The notes: generated by a model from the letters alone, not told the origin. Shown: positions 24,007-35,531, counted from the stretch's first letter. The stretch is DNA of 64,000 bases from Gordius sp. MW1 (GCA_964036665.1 OZ038532.1:18007037-18071036), one strand, 5' to 3'. Made by a program: numbers and translations.

Positions 24007-25274
24007 CCTCCCTGGCCTTATTAGTTAATAAAGATTCATTTTAATTATCCTTCTTCTTATAAGTTCTTGATCACTATTCAATACTTAGTTCATATATTAT
24101 TATCTTAATCATACAAACATATACTTCTTATAATCTTTCATCCTTTGACCATATTACTATTATCATTCACCATATTTTTCCTTATGTATTTATAAGTACC
24201 AATGTAAATTTTAAGTTACACCTATTAAAATGCTGTTTATTTAAAAAGCATTTATCGAAAAAAAATTTAAATTGATTTTAATACATAGTTGTTGCCCAAT
24301 AATCTCATAAAATGTTTATCTCCTCCGGATCTATCGTTCTTCAAATATTTTATTCCAAAGTTCATTATTTTCATACCTGTCAAACAATCAATTTTATGGA
24401 AAAACGAGCTTTAGTTATAAAATATTTTTGCATGCCCTGAAAGAGTAATTTCTGCCTATTCTTTTGATATTAATTTTCTTTATAATTATATTATATGTCT
24501 ATCTTTTTTTAACTTTCAAATTTACTCTCATCTAGATGTGACATTGGGAAGAGCATTTTGGCAATAAGGTATTTAGGCATTTTTAAAGCTTTTAAACGAT
24601 GCCTGTTAACAATTATACTATAAAAAACATATTTTAATTTTTGAGGGCCATCTTATAATAAGTCTTGTTTCTCTCCCTTTGATTTTTAAAGCCACAAAGA
24701 CAAAAAAAACTGTGAGAAAAGGTTTAAAGTTGTGCCTATGTGGTTTTCGATAAATTTTGTATTAATTTTTAAACCAGTGTGATTGTACTGCTTTTAAAAC
24801 ATTGAATGACCTATTATAAAGAAGTTATTTCCTTTAAGTAAGGAAGGTGACAGAAAGTTGAGATAAAATAGAAGCCGATCGATTTGGAGCATCTACTCAT
24901 AAGTCTTGTGTATAGATTACTTGTTCTTTCGATCTAAAAAGTTCATGCTTAAAGAAATTAGCAGGATGATTAAAAAATATTTTTTTATGTGGTTGCAAGG
25001 AAGGTGATAGTACAGACGTCGTCAACCACACAAGGTTATTTCGAACAACTTTTCTCCGATAAAATTGTGACATTTTTTTGTTAATATGACAAATTTAAAT
25101 GCCAGTCATTATAAAATCATAAAGGAGGGGTGTAATATTGTTTACTCCTAACAGGATTTCTAATTTTAAAAAATCTTCAATGTTATGTGGATTCAATCTC
25201 ATTGCTACAATCAGATGGTCTCATACGAAATGCGCCGTTATAGGTTTAGGAGATAACAAAAAATTTACATTTAT
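24007..25274. other. No gene seen
   Basis: AT-rich sequence without long open frames, exons or definable repeats. Confidence 0.4.
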
Positions 25275-25469
25275 GCGACAGTCAGTGGCGTAGCTAGGGG
25301 GGGGGCCCAGGGGGCCCGGGCCCACCCAAGAGCAAAAACCGGGCCCCATGGGCCCCCCCAAGGGAAAAATCTTGGGCCCCGTAAGCCATTTTTTTTTATT
25401 TTAGCTCAAGAAAAAATATAAAGATTACAATTATCTTTGAACTTCTAATTATAATATAAGCCTAAATAT

Positions 25470-25694
25470 TTGTCTATAAATGCAATTTCAACTGTTAATA
25501 GCCTTATATTAACTTTAAATGATATTAGAAATGAGGATCACTATCAAATTCTTTATAATAAGGCGAGAGATTTAGCTTCAATTTTTGATTTAGTACCTTA
25601 TAAACGTATTAAAAAATCAAAAAAGTATGACACTTTTTACTCCTTTAAATCTACCAATTCATTAATGGATTTCAAAATTGATTTGTATTATTAA
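25470..25694 (+). pseudogene. hAT transposase middle fragment
   Basis: An open frame with NSLILTLNDIRNEDHYQILY followed by NKARDLASIFDLVPYKRIKK. It resembles the stretch of DUF4371/ZMYM-type hAT transposases that lies between the catalytic core and the C-terminal dimerisation region. The match is by eye. Its plus orientation opposes the fragment at 28872-29210. Confidence 0.45.
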
Positions 25695-25829
25695 TTGCTA
25701 TGCAATTTATGGGCTCGTTTTTGGTTGTCCGTTGTCCGTTGTCTGTCCGTTGTCCGTTGTCTGTCCGTTACCCTCCTATCTATTTGCATTGGGTATATTA
25801 GGTTATCGCTTTTTTAAATTAATGCATGA

Positions 25830-25893
25830 GAAAGAGGTGCCCCACCCCTCATCTCTATCAAGAGGTGCCCCACCCCTCATCTCTATCTCCCTC
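25830..25893. repeat. ~32-bp tandem duplication
   Basis: The block AGAGGTGCCCCACCCCTCAT followed by CTCTATC occurs twice in tandem. Just upstream, 25725-25770 is built of TGTCCGT/TCTGTCC units. Confidence 0.8.
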
Positions 25894-26009
25894 GCTTTCG
25901 GGCGGGGTCGGGTTTTAATTGCTACGTTAAATTAATGCATAAGTATATCTATATTTAAATTTTGGTAATTGCTATGCAATTTAACTAGTTTTGGGGTTAG
26001 AATCCCGGA

Positions 26010-26690
26010 GTTTTTTTTGACTCTTATGATTGTTCTTGTTACTATCATTGATAATAAGACTTTTTGGCCGTCCGCTGGCTGCTGACCAATGAAAAAATGA
26101 CCATTGGCCAAAATGTGAATCCGAGTTTATTTTTTCGTTTTTTTTTGACTATTATGATTGTTCCTGTTACTACCATTGCTATTATGACTTTTTGGCCGTC
26201 CGTTGGCTGCTGACCAATGGAAAAAAATGACCATTGGCCAAAATGTGATTCGAAAATTTTTTTTTTCGTTTTTTTTTGACTTATGAATTTATATCCACTT
26301 TTACCGTGTCCTAGCTGCTGACCAATGGAAAAAAATGACCATTGGCCAAAATGTGATTCGAAAATTTTTTTTTAGGTTTTTTTGACTATTATGAATTTAT
26401 ATCCACTTTTAACGTGTCCTGGCTGCTGACCAATGGAAAAAAATGACCATTGGCCAAAATGTGATTCGAAATTTTTTTTTCTCGTTTTTTTTTGACTATT
26501 ATAAGTTTATATCCACTTTTACTGTGTCCTGGCTGCTGACCAATGGAAAAAAATGACCATTGGCCAAAATGTGATTCGAAAATTTTTTTTTTCGTTTTTT
26601 TTTGACTTATGAATTTATATCCACTTTTACCGTGTCCTGGCTGCTTACCAATGAAAAAAAATGACCATTGGCCAAATTTTATATATAACC
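26010..26690. repeat. Tandem array, six ~105-128-bp units with hairpins
   Basis: Six successive units each contain CTGCTGACCAATGG, an A-run, then TGACCATTGGCCA, so every unit can fold through CCAATGG/CCATTGG. The first two units are longer and contain a GGCCGTCCG block; the last four share ATTTATATCCACTTTTA. Related single copies lie at 27470-27560 and 27740-27840. Confidence 0.9.
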
Positions 26691-26869
26691 TAAAAATTTA
26701 TTATAGATGGTCTAACAGACAGCCAACTATGTAATATATATTTTTAACCTTATAAATGCTTATATATTTTTTTATTGGGTTAATATATGTCATTTAATTA
26801 GATTGTGATTTCATAGAAAACCTAAAAAGTAATATTTAAAAAAATAATATAGGTATTAGATTCTAATTT

Positions 26870-27315
26870 ACGATAAAATATATCGATAGAAACTAACACA
26901 AAATTCGAAACCTCCTTCAAAGGTATAATCATAGCCCGTTATTTCTAATTAAATTGAATCTACTATTAAACTCAAACACGAATTGTACTTTATTAGATGG
27001 CGCGTGTAAGTTTATATAATTAGTAAAATTTTTCTACGTGTCATAGATATTACACCGCACGTGTGGCAGGGAAATGTCCGATATTTTTAAAAACGATAAA
27101 ATATATCGATAGAAACTAACACAAAATTCGAAACCTCCTTCAAAGGTATAATCATAGCCCGTTATTTCTAATTAAATTGAATCTACTATTACACTCAAAC
27201 ACGAATTGTACTATATTAGATGGCGCGCGTAAGTTTATATAATTAGTAAAATTTTTCTACGTGTCATAGATATTACACCGCACGTGTGGCAGGGAAATGT
27301 CCGATATTTTTAAAA
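26870..27315. repeat. 223-bp tandem duplication
   Basis: 26870-27092 is repeated at 27093-27315 with only a handful of substitutions, which suggests a recent duplication. The unit ends in the Helitron-type block GGGAAATGTCCGATATTTTT. Confidence 0.9.
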
Positions 27316-27435
27316 TGAAAAGGTATTTTAAGAATCTGAAAAGGTTATTTTACCCCCGGCCGCCCTGGGCACCTACGGGTAAAGTTTCGAGCGAATCGGG
27401 CTGGTAGTTTAAGAATTTAGCCCTTTTTCAAAACT
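27300..27435 (-). mobile_element. Helitron-derived module (fragment)
   Basis: Sequence around TTATTTTACCCCCGGCCGCC and ACCTACGGGTAAAGTTTCGA matches the ~130-bp module repeated in the Helitrons at 2044-3567 and 59579-60215. The Helitron termini are not visible here. Confidence 0.65.
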
Positions 27436-27630
27436 AAAAAAAAACTTTTTTTTTTAATTTTTTTTTTACATTAAATTAATATTTTGTTTTTGTTAATACA
27501 ATTGATAATATGACTTTTTGACCGTCCGCTGGCTACTGACCGACGAAATATATTGATTTTCTAAACATAAAACACAACTTTATTATTTCATTATCTATAT
27601 AAATAACATAATAACTTCTACTATATTAAA

Positions 27631-27700
27631 GCCGGCATGGTATAGTGGTTATATCGCCGGCTTGTTAACTGGAGGTGTGGGGTTATTCAGGGAGGGGACA
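27631..27700 (+). repeat. tRNA-like sequence (Asn-type, pseudogene or SINE head)
   Basis: GCCGGCATGGTATAGTGGTT resembles a tRNA 5' half with an A box. It is followed by a CCGG stem, loop TTGTTAA (anticodon GTT) and an imperfect CTGG stem. The B box is degraded (GGTTATTCAGG for GGTTCGAATCC) and the 3' acceptor half is missing, so it is unlikely to be a working tRNA. Confidence 0.45.
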
Positions 27701-28174
27701 AATTTTTTTTTTAAATTTTTTTAAATTAAATTAATATTTGTTCATGTTAATACCAATGATAATATGAATTTTTGACCGTCCGCTGGCTACTGACCAATAA
27801 AAAAATGACCATTGGCCAAATAAATCGAAATTTTTTTTCGTTTTTGAATTGGTTAACATTGATAATTACCCTATGTCCTCCCCTACAAGGGCCTATAACT
27901 AATTAACTAATTATTTTGCATCTAATACCCCCTATAGGCATTCTCGCCCCTTCCCACCTTTCTCGCCCATAAATTGCATAGCAAATATGCTACGTTTATA
28001 CGGAGTATAGAAGAGTTCCCCCTTCCCCTCTTCCCTTCCCCTACTCCCCTTCCCTTCTCCCCCTTCCCACGAGGGCCGAAGGCCCGAGTTTCCTATCATC
28101 GATAGAATAATAGCTGCATTAAACCTAAGATTTTCGGAAATTATTTGGAATCTATATAGGTCCTTAGATGGTTT

Positions 28175-28346
28175 CATGGGCATAGCCAGAATTTAAATTA
28201 GAGGGGGGCAATAATGATTTAGGAGGGGGCAAAATGATTATTTTCTCAAACTTCAGTCATAATTTTAATAAATTTCAACAAAATTTTGGATTTAGAGGGG
28301 GGGCGGCCGCCCCTCTGCCACCCCCCCCCCCTTGGCTAAGCCCATG
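28175..28346. mobile_element. Small hAT-like MITE (G-rich family)
   Basis: CATGGGCATAGCCAG at the left and CTTGGCTAAGCCCATG at the right are the family TIRs. The interior has the family's GGGGGGCAATAATGATTTAG block and a GGGCGGCCGCCC palindrome beside poly-C. A clean target duplication is not visible. Confidence 0.7.
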
Positions 28347-28567
28347 GAAGTTTAAACCCTTCATCCCCTTTTTTGCGATAAATCTCTTATCAGAAGTAAT
28401 TAACCATTATGAATTAAAACTGCAAGATGCAAAATAATAATGGCAAAAAATTATGTAAATAAAATGCAATGATATTTTTTCACTTATTAAAATTTTGCCC
28501 TTGATAGAATAATTTTAACTATCCAATAACTTCATGCTCATGCGAAGGATCGTTCTCATTACTAAAA

Positions 28568-28699
28568 TGGATTAAAAATATCTGCATCACAATTGGACAA
28601 GATAGGTTATCTTCATTAGCTTTATTGAGCTTAGAACATCACTTTATAAATGTTATTCCCCCGGATGATATTATAAATTCGTTTGCAACAACGAGTTAA
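28568..28699 (+). pseudogene. hAT transposase C-terminal (dimerisation) fragment
   Basis: A 43-codon frame from TGG 28568 to TAA 28697-28699 reads WIKNICITIGQDRLSSLALL then SLEHHFINVI. This resembles the C-terminal hAT dimerisation segment (S/GQDRLSxLALLSIE). It ends at a natural-looking stop and is on the plus strand. Confidence 0.65.
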
Positions 28700-28871
28700 A
28701 GGCGTAATGAACTATTATTAAAAGACTAATTTTAATAATTAATGAAAAATTATCTGGGCTTTTAAACTTGTTTTAAACTTTTTAACACTTTCAAAATAGA
28801 TTAAAATATTATTAAATTTACGAAAATTCCATCCTGGATTCAATTAATTGTCCATCTCACATGCTTATTGT

Positions 28872-29210
28872 TTAACATATCTTGCATATTTTTATGTACC
28901 ACATGCACATATAAAGCCAATGATTTTCCAAAAAATAGTTTGGACACCAATTTTTCCCCTTTATTAGTGATATCCCATCAAAAGTTTGATAAATTAATAT
29001 CAATAACAAATTCCTGAATTTTGTAGACAATAACGCATCATAACTTGCAAGAAATAAAAATCCCCAAAAAATTCCTTTTGGTGTACCATTGAATTCAACA
29101 AAATGTACACAAACGCTAAGTTGTTCTGTGCATTTCACATCTCTAACTTCATCTAAAATTCTTAAGTAAAATTTTGATTCATTTAATTTTGACAGAATTT
29201 TAAGGTTCAT
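28872..29210 (-). pseudogene. hAT transposase core fragment
   Basis: The minus strand reads LDEVRDVKCTEQLSVCVHFV, then FWGFLFL. It resembles the first catalytic-Asp region of DUF4371-type hAT transposases (DETTDxxxxEQLSxCxRYV...FLGF). After a frameshift near 28985 an ALYVHVVHKNMQDMLNN-type stretch continues (YVHCxAHxLNL equivalent). The orientation is opposite to the plus-strand C-terminal fragments. Confidence 0.6.
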
Positions 29211-29256
29211 TTGCCGTTAAATGTATTAGTTCATTTTAATTTTTAGGTGGTGTAAA

Positions 29257-29278
29257 GGGGGGGGGGGGGGGGGGGGGG
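29257..29278 (+). repeat. Poly-G tract
   Basis: More than 20 consecutive G, longer than any other in the window except the C tract at 52869. It lies inside the hAT element. Confidence 0.9.
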
Positions 29279-29864
29279 TTGTGCAAATATATCTATAATA
29301 TCATCAGGGATAATAACTTCTAAATACTCTTCTCAAACGAATTTTAATTTGATAATTTTATTTTATGTTATAATTACGCCTTTTGAGAATCTAGCCTTAA
29401 AAGGCTTTTAAAATGTTCTAATTGTTTTCCTGATATAAATGCTGCCTGAAAACGCTGCCAATATTGCATATGTAAAATTAAAATTTGTTGTATGTATGGC
29501 CAGATTTTTTGGGATTGTGACAAATATTTTTATAAAAACTTTGTTGTATAGTTTTTTTACTATTTGTATTATTTTTTAAAATATCAACGATTTCTTGTCC
29601 ATATTTCCGTTCCACTTTGTGCCCTTAAAATTCATTTATACAAAAACTTATTATACCAAGTGAAATTTTCTATATTGTTCTAACTACATTACTTTGTCTT
29701 TTAATGAATAAATTTTATTTATTTTATTTATTTTATGCCCTATAAACATGAGTCTAAGACATACCAGTGTGATGGTATTAGAAAAAATACACAAAGTAGT
29801 AGCGGAATTTTAAGTTTGTCCAACGTTTATGAGGGGAAAATTTTTCATTTGCGTTTGACCCATG

Positions 29865-29965
29865 GTCGTATCCAGGTTTTGGATTAGGGGGGGGGGGAAG
29901 CAAAACATAATTTTTTTCATTTTTAAAGGTTTTAGTAATTAAAATATTTTTTTGTCCCCCCCCCA
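29865..29965. mobile_element. G-rich MITE family copy (imperfect)
   Basis: CATGGTCGTATCCAGGTTTT and a G run open it, and a C run closes it, as in the 151-172-bp family. The right TIR is diverged (CATGGCTTGACCAGC). It abuts the right end of the hAT element. Confidence 0.5.
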
Positions 29966-30031
29966 TGGCTTGACCAGCTCAGCCCCCCCCCCCCCCAAGG
30001 CAAAAAGGCTAGCTACGCCACTGGCGACAGT

Positions 30032-31520
30032 GTGAAGTTAGAATTGACTGACAAGTTTGTCAAAGTGTGGCAGTTTTTCAATCTTTTAAATGAACAATAT
30101 AGGAAAATATTCAAATGTGTAAAAGCATAAATGTTTCAATGGCTGAAACCATGGCGATGTCCCTAATTATTATTGACACCATACCACTCAGCAATTTATG
30201 AAAGATAAGCCAATGCGATTTGGATATATTAATTATGGTCAGCAGAAACAAGGCCTGGGTACCTTTCCATGTTTATCAGGGTGCTTCTTGTGTTCTACCA
30301 CATCTAAAAACAGTTGGTTTAGGGGAGCTTCAATGGACCTTTTGATAAATTACTAGATACACTTTGAGCACAAATTTGTTAAATGCACTTTCAGAAATCA
30401 TGTTGGAGCGATAGGAACACTCAGAACGAATCGAATAAAATGTCCTCTAAGTGATCCTAAGGTTTTCTAAAAAACGAGGTTATTTAGAGAAAAAAGTTAC
30501 TTCAATTTTAGTAGCAATACAATGGAGACAACTGTATCGAATTGTCATGGAACCAAGATTTTAAAAATATACGGCGGAATCGGTTCAAGCAACAAGGTGA
30601 AGTCGAGAATACAAGTTGATTGCCCGTTTTAAATGTACAATAGATAAATGGTTGGCGTGGATAGATTTGACCAAATTGTTCATCCTACAAAGATTTCTTT
30701 TAGGGTAAAATGGTTTTTTGATTGCATTCAAAATGTGTGGCAAATATACAATTTTAACAATGAGTATATTATAAAACTTTAAAGAACAATAGTAGTGTTT
30801 TATTCTAAACAATATGGTTTTAAACCGAAAGAAAATGTTTGCTTTGCTTTAACAACGTATATATTGAACATCTCAAAACATCAAAAAGAAGCCTGTTTAC
30901 GGATGGGCTGTGAAGTTTGTAAGAAAGCCAGAGGCCTTAAATGTGATTATTCTAATGGCGGATTGGAATTGAAAGGCTTGACTAATTATCGTGACTCATA
31001 ATCAATTTAATTGTAATTGATTTAAAAAAAAAATTAAATGTTGCATTTTTGTGTTACCATTGTAACCTTTAGATGACACCCCCTATCTACTCGAGTGCAT
31101 TATTTTTCAAAAAAATTTAACTAACTGTTCTTAACTAGACCCTAGGTATGCTAACTAATTATTTTCTAACAAAATTTGACTGGTCAAAAATTAGTAACTG
31201 GCGGGTTAATATTCTAGACACTAATAAATAAGTTCTGATATTAAATATTATTAATACATCTTCAAAGCAGCAATTAGATCAACGTGTAGGATGCGATGAT
31301 ATGTCAAATCGCTGTTTAATAATCAATAATTATATACACTTTGTTACAATGGTTAAAAAAATTGAGGCCCCTTTTGAAAGCATTACTCACTATTCGTAAA
31401 GACCGTAATAGATTAAAATATAAGTCTATCAAGAGTTATGCTTGAATTCAATGCTGCTTATAAATATACTATTAATTCATTAGCCCATGACTTTAATTTT
31501 TTGTATTAATAAATGAAATT
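30032..31520. other. No gene seen
   Basis: Two short frames (30812-30585 minus and 30795-31001 plus) have no recognisable motif or splice-supported extension. The rest is AT-rich. Confidence 0.35.
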
Positions 31521-31523
31521 GCC

Positions 31524-31660
31524 CCCCCCCCTAAATTACGGGAAAAAAGTTTCAATGCAAAAACTTTAAAAAATTAAATAATTTTATGTTTTGCCCCCCT
31601 CTAATGGAACTTTTAGCGTTTTGCCCCCCCCCTAATCCAAAACCTGGCTACGTCCATGTA
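31524..31660. mobile_element. G-rich MITE family, truncated
   Basis: Begins in a C run and ends CCTAATCCAAAACCTGGCTA followed by CGTCCATG, the family's right end. The left TIR is missing. The internal TTGCCCCCCTCTAATGGAAC block matches the 16129 copy. Confidence 0.65.
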
Positions 31661-32970
31661 TTACTGTCCTGAAACATATTTTCCTTAAAAGACATTTTTA
31701 ATGGCCTTTTAAAATAATTGCTAATTGAGTGCAACGCAAAAATATAAAATTTCTGATATTAGGGTATTTCACTTATTTGATAGTATAGCTATCTTATTTA
31801 TTTTATCCACTAATTAAGTATGTATAGTCTTCAGACAAAGATACATTCTTACTAGGTAGTTTTTACGCATTTGAACGCTAAAATCATATTTAATAATTTA
31901 TTTTTGACATTTATAAGTAAATCATTAATATATAGGATATTTATTTATTATAATGATTAAATTAAAGATTCATAATATTGGCAAAAAAAGAAGACTAGCT
32001 TTCATTATAGAATATAACATTGAGTACACAAGGTAATGGGAGTTTAGAACCTTCGAATACGTCTTCAATTATCTTTAAAAACAGTTTCGTATTCTAAAAG
32101 CAAATATAAATGTGTTTATTAAAAACTATAATTTAGAAATTCATGTTATTTAACTTTTTAAATTGTCAACCAAACAAAATAATGCACACTCTCAATCTCT
32201 AATTTAGAAAAGTGTGCTTTAAAGCATTGTTAACGAAAATACATATAAAGCGCTGTGTCTCGCCCACCCCTTTAAATTATAATTTTATGTATGTCATTGT
32301 TCCAGTTTTTTTTTGAAACAATTATATACCCTTACAATTTCGTAGCAGGCGACAAGGTCTAAGTGTCAATAATATTAATAACTCGTGATAAAATTGTATT
32401 GACTGTATTCACAAATTTGGCTTAACAATAAAATATTAGCTACTCTTTTGGAGGTCACATGAAATTATTACTTATAATTTAACATACAATTTTAGGTATA
32501 GCTTCAAAAATAGTAAGCGCCTTAGCTTGCTTGCACCCATAGCCCAGTATCTAAGAGTGTTTTAGTTTAAAAAATGGCGCTCTTAGTTAAGTGTACAAAT
32601 CAATAAATTTTTATTAACTAAGACCAAAAACAAATTTTTATATACGATCAAAAAAATAAACTATGTACCGCTTAAGCTAATTTTTCCATCACGATTGCGG
32701 TCGAGCAATCTGAAAAACAAATCCGTGTTGGCCACGTATTTTGGAGCTTCTTTTTTTGACAAAAAATTGTCCTTGTTTAGGTCTAGCTTGATAAATTCTT
32801 CCTTGGCATCATTGGTAACAGCAACTAAGTTCCAATTAAGAATTATGTTTAAAGTGCAAATTTTTATATCGATTAGAATGATGGTTAAAATTCAAAGTTT
32901 TAGCGATCATTTTTCTTATATCTTTGGAACGGAGTACCTACATGTATATATAGATAGTTTCATCACATTT
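31661..32970. other. No gene seen
   Basis: AT-rich sequence. A 94-codon plus frame (32695-32979) lacks recognisable motifs, and its flanks carry no convincing exon signals. Confidence 0.35.
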
Positions 32971-32974
32971 AATC

Positions 32975-33235
32975 GTTAAGCTAAATGTTGCTTTAACTAG
33001 AGTTGTTAAATTGCTAACTTGCTTCAAACTCCAGACGCTAGCACGCACACTGAGTTGCTTAATATGCGTGTTAGCACAATATGTGTTCGATGTTCGGTGC
33101 ACTAGGCAGAACAGTAGCATATAAAAATGCTCGAGGGCCGAGCAGAAACTCGAGCAGATGGTAGCTGGAGTTGAAAAGTTAGCAATTTAACAACTCTACT
33201 TTTAACTAAAGTTTCTAACTGCTTTCAAAAAGTGC
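32975..33235. mobile_element. Inverted-repeat MITE
   Basis: AGAGTTGTTAAATTGCTAAC at 32999 returns inverted in 33170-33200 (GTTAGCAATTTAACAACTCT). Matching extends outward imperfectly and inward to CAAACTCCAG/CTGGAGTT. The boundaries and target duplication are uncertain. Confidence 0.6.
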
Positions 33236-34815
33236 ACGGGCTAAGCGGATTTAAATGGGGTTGGGACAAATGTTTTTGACTTTAGGAAAGTGAGGTCTAA
33301 TCATGTGAAATTTTAACCATAATTGGTAAAAAAAAAATTTTAATTAGATTAAAGGCGGATGATACACCCTCCTAACTTAATCACGTTTGCAACCCCATGC
33401 TAGTTTGCTATTTTTAAAGTAAAAAGGTTATTTGTGCAAAAAATTAATTGGAAAATTTTCAAGCCCACATCACCACTTTCAGTATTTAAAGAATATTAAA
33501 AATTATTCAGGCAACATAATTAAGTAGTAATTCCACATTCTAACGAGTAGTTAATAAAGATTAATATTCTTATATTGTCGCATCATGAGCTATTTTATTA
33601 AATCGATTGATATCTATTCATCCTCTTAAGCCGCAGACTATAAACATAATTTTCAAAGTATGTTTTATTGACATAAATGGTAATATTAATTTATAAATGA
33701 TAAACTAAACAAATTAATATTTTACCTGCTTTTGCAATCAATAGATAAACAAAATTCGTGATCTATAAAAAAATTATATGTTAAATCAAGTCTAATGCAA
33801 ATTGTAATAACATAACACTTTATATGTTTAGACAAGGCAGGTAGCAAGGAATCAAAAACTTGATTTTGGACCTAATTTATTTAAATTGTAGGTATTCCAC
33901 AAAATAATAATAGTGCCCTGAGAGTGATAGGTTTCTTAGTTTATAAAAAAATAGATAAAGTATTATCTAAGTAAATTAAATAGTAACTTTTTTTTCTTAT
34001 TATTAAAAATTAATGCACTTATTAATTTAAATTTCTCCTATATCTTATAAAAGATCCGGATTTTTCTGGTGATGTGATGTATATGATAAATTAAGTTAGT
34101 TGATAGCTATAATGCAAATTTATTAAAAAATTACAACCCTCCCTCAGGTTTAGAGCTTTAACTTTTTATAAACTTAACAAAAATCCTAGCTTGGTTAATT
34201 CTTTTCTTAATTAAGGAACAATAAATTAAGCAGAACGAAATAAAGCTAGTAATGTTAAGTTAAAAAACCTATTAGAGTTTATAACAAATATTATAATCGT
34301 AAAATTAAGATGTTAAATATGAACATGAATTGAATAGTTTTATCTTTGTTATTAGCCAAAAGTTTGAATTAAATATCGACACTCACTAGAAATAGCACAA
34401 TCAACATCGTAGCAAGAATTTAAGTTTTTCCGAAAATAAGAATTAAATAAGATTTGTTATCAAGGTGAAATTGTTAGCTCTTTTGGCATAACTTATTTAT
34501 TAGTATGTTTATGTTGTCAAGTTAATTTCCATGTTAATTATATGAATTAACCCATTGACCTAGAATTTTGTTATTTTCGTTTTGGAACGCGCCCCTGTAA
34601 TATCTTATTAAAGAGATTTATAACTTAATTCATATAGTAGGTGATTTTTTAGTGAGTTCGTCGAAACTTTTTATAATAAACACTATACAAATGTGCGCTT
34701 ATATTTGATTGACACCTTTATAACTACTTGTGAACTTTATATGTTTATTAATGCAATTCATATTGATTACAAAATAAACACAGTCTCTAGTATATGATTA
34801 ATATAATTTCATAAA
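33236..34815. other. No gene seen
   Basis: AT-rich intergenic DNA downstream of the minus-strand gene at 34840-35531. No exon, RNA gene or element end is identifiable. Confidence 0.4.
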
Positions 34816-34819
34816 CAAA

Positions 34820-34825
34820 TTTATT
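34820..34825 (-). terminator. Poly(A) signal of the zinc-knuckle gene
   Basis: AATAAA on the minus strand, about 15 bases after the stop codon of the minus-strand gene. It is the nearest canonical signal and fits a very short 3' UTR. Confidence 0.7.
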
Positions 34826-34839
34826 CTACACACATCATT

Positions 34840-35199
34840 TCAATTAAATAAGTATTCTACCAAGTGTAGATTGGTGTTTCCTATAGAGGGAAATGGTTCA
34901 ACGTGTTTGTAAAGAGCATAGAGGTATTTAACATAATATACAAAAGTCCACACAAACACGGCCTCTTTTTCGACTTCTTTCGCACTGCGCTCCTCCACAA
35001 AAGGGGGCTGACACCATGGGAACAACGAAGCATAGGTTTTTTTGCCTTTGGCCACCACATCGATATCCGGCCTGTCTTCTATGTAAGGGACATTCGGGTC
35101 AAAAAATATAATGTTCGGAGGGACTACCAATCGATCACAACATCTTTCTATTTGATCGGGTTTGATCCAAGCTTGTTTCAAACCCAAAGTTGGACAATC
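34840..35199 (-). CDS. Zinc-knuckle gene, exon 3
   Basis: Acceptor CATTTTTAAG before 35199; opens with DCPTLGLKQAW, so the last knuckle Cys is encoded here. 119 codons then TGA. The preceding intron is only 43 nt; reading through it meets a stop at once, which supports splicing. Confidence 0.75.
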   Translation of the reverse strand, partial: DCPTLGLKQAWIKPDQIERCCDRLVVPPNIIFFDPNVPYIEDRPDIDVVAKGKKTYASLFPWCQPPFVEERSAKEVEKEAVFVWTFVYYVKYLYALYKHVEPFPSIGNTNLHLVEYLFN

Positions 35200-35531
35200 C
35201 TTAAAAATGAGGCTTTATGCACGTTTAAAATGAGTAAATTACTTGTTTCTTATGACCGAAACTCAAACAATATTTGCATCGTTTGCCGTTGTTGACGGCT
35301 GGGTTACAGGGGAGCAGAATATCCTTCAGCTTGAACGTCTTATAATGCGTCGGACAATAAGGCACTGGCTAAAATTTTAAAAATCGGCAAGTTAAGTAAT
35401 TAATTAAATGCAAAATTTACCTTTATATATTGCTTTGGAATAATTGGGGGTGCTCTATAAGCTTGATGATTTTGTCCATTTTTATTGCTTTTGGATAATA
35501 ATTCTTCAAACATTTTGTTGATATCTGGCAT
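34840..35531 (-). CDS. Small CCHC zinc-knuckle protein, three exons
   Basis: Joined exons 35531-35421, 35368-35243 and 35199-34840 give a protein of about 198 residues; I do not recognise the family. Residues 38-79 are Cys-rich (PVPYCPTHYKTFK, then RCKYCLSFGHKKQ). With the next exon they form a zinc knuckle C-x2-C-x4-H-x4-C (CKYCLSFGHKKQDC), a fold that usually binds RNA or single-stranded nucleic acid. The C-terminal ~120 residues are not low-complexity and contain VVPPNIIFFDPNVPYIEDRP. Both introns (52 and 43 nt) have GT-AG ends and keep phase 0. A TATA box lies 48 bases upstream of the ATG and AATAAA follows the stop, so this looks like a complete compact gene. A domesticated transposon Gag is a possible alternative. 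Confidence 0.75.
35243..35368 (-). CDS. Zinc-knuckle gene, exon 2
   Basis: Acceptor AAAATTTTAG before 35368, donor GTAATT after 35243; 42 codons, phase 0 at both ends. It encodes the Cys-rich segment and most of the knuckle (CKYCLSFGH). Confidence 0.72.
35421..35531 (-). CDS. Zinc-knuckle gene, exon 1
   Basis: ATG at 35531-35529; 37 codons from MPDINKMFEELL to PKQYIK. Donor GTAAAT at 35420, phase 0. The start is chosen because it is the first ATG after the TATA box. Confidence 0.72.

Larger units (their letters stand above)
25283..30023. mobile_element. hAT transposon, rearranged inside
   Basis: TIRs CAGTGGCGTAGCTAG (25283) and its complement CTAGCTACGCCACTG (ending 30023) are flanked by the perfect 8-bp duplication GCGACAGT (25275-25282, 30024-30031), the hAT signature. 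Transposase fragments lie at 25470-25694 (+), 28568-28699 (+) and 29210-28872 (-). The interior also holds a tandem array, Helitron-derived sequence, a tRNA-like segment and a MITE. Total 4741 bp. Confidence 0.82.

Noticed and set aside
34903-35295. 130-codon plus frame as a gene
   Set aside because: It is antisense to the zinc-knuckle gene, which has splice, TATA and poly(A) support on the other strand.
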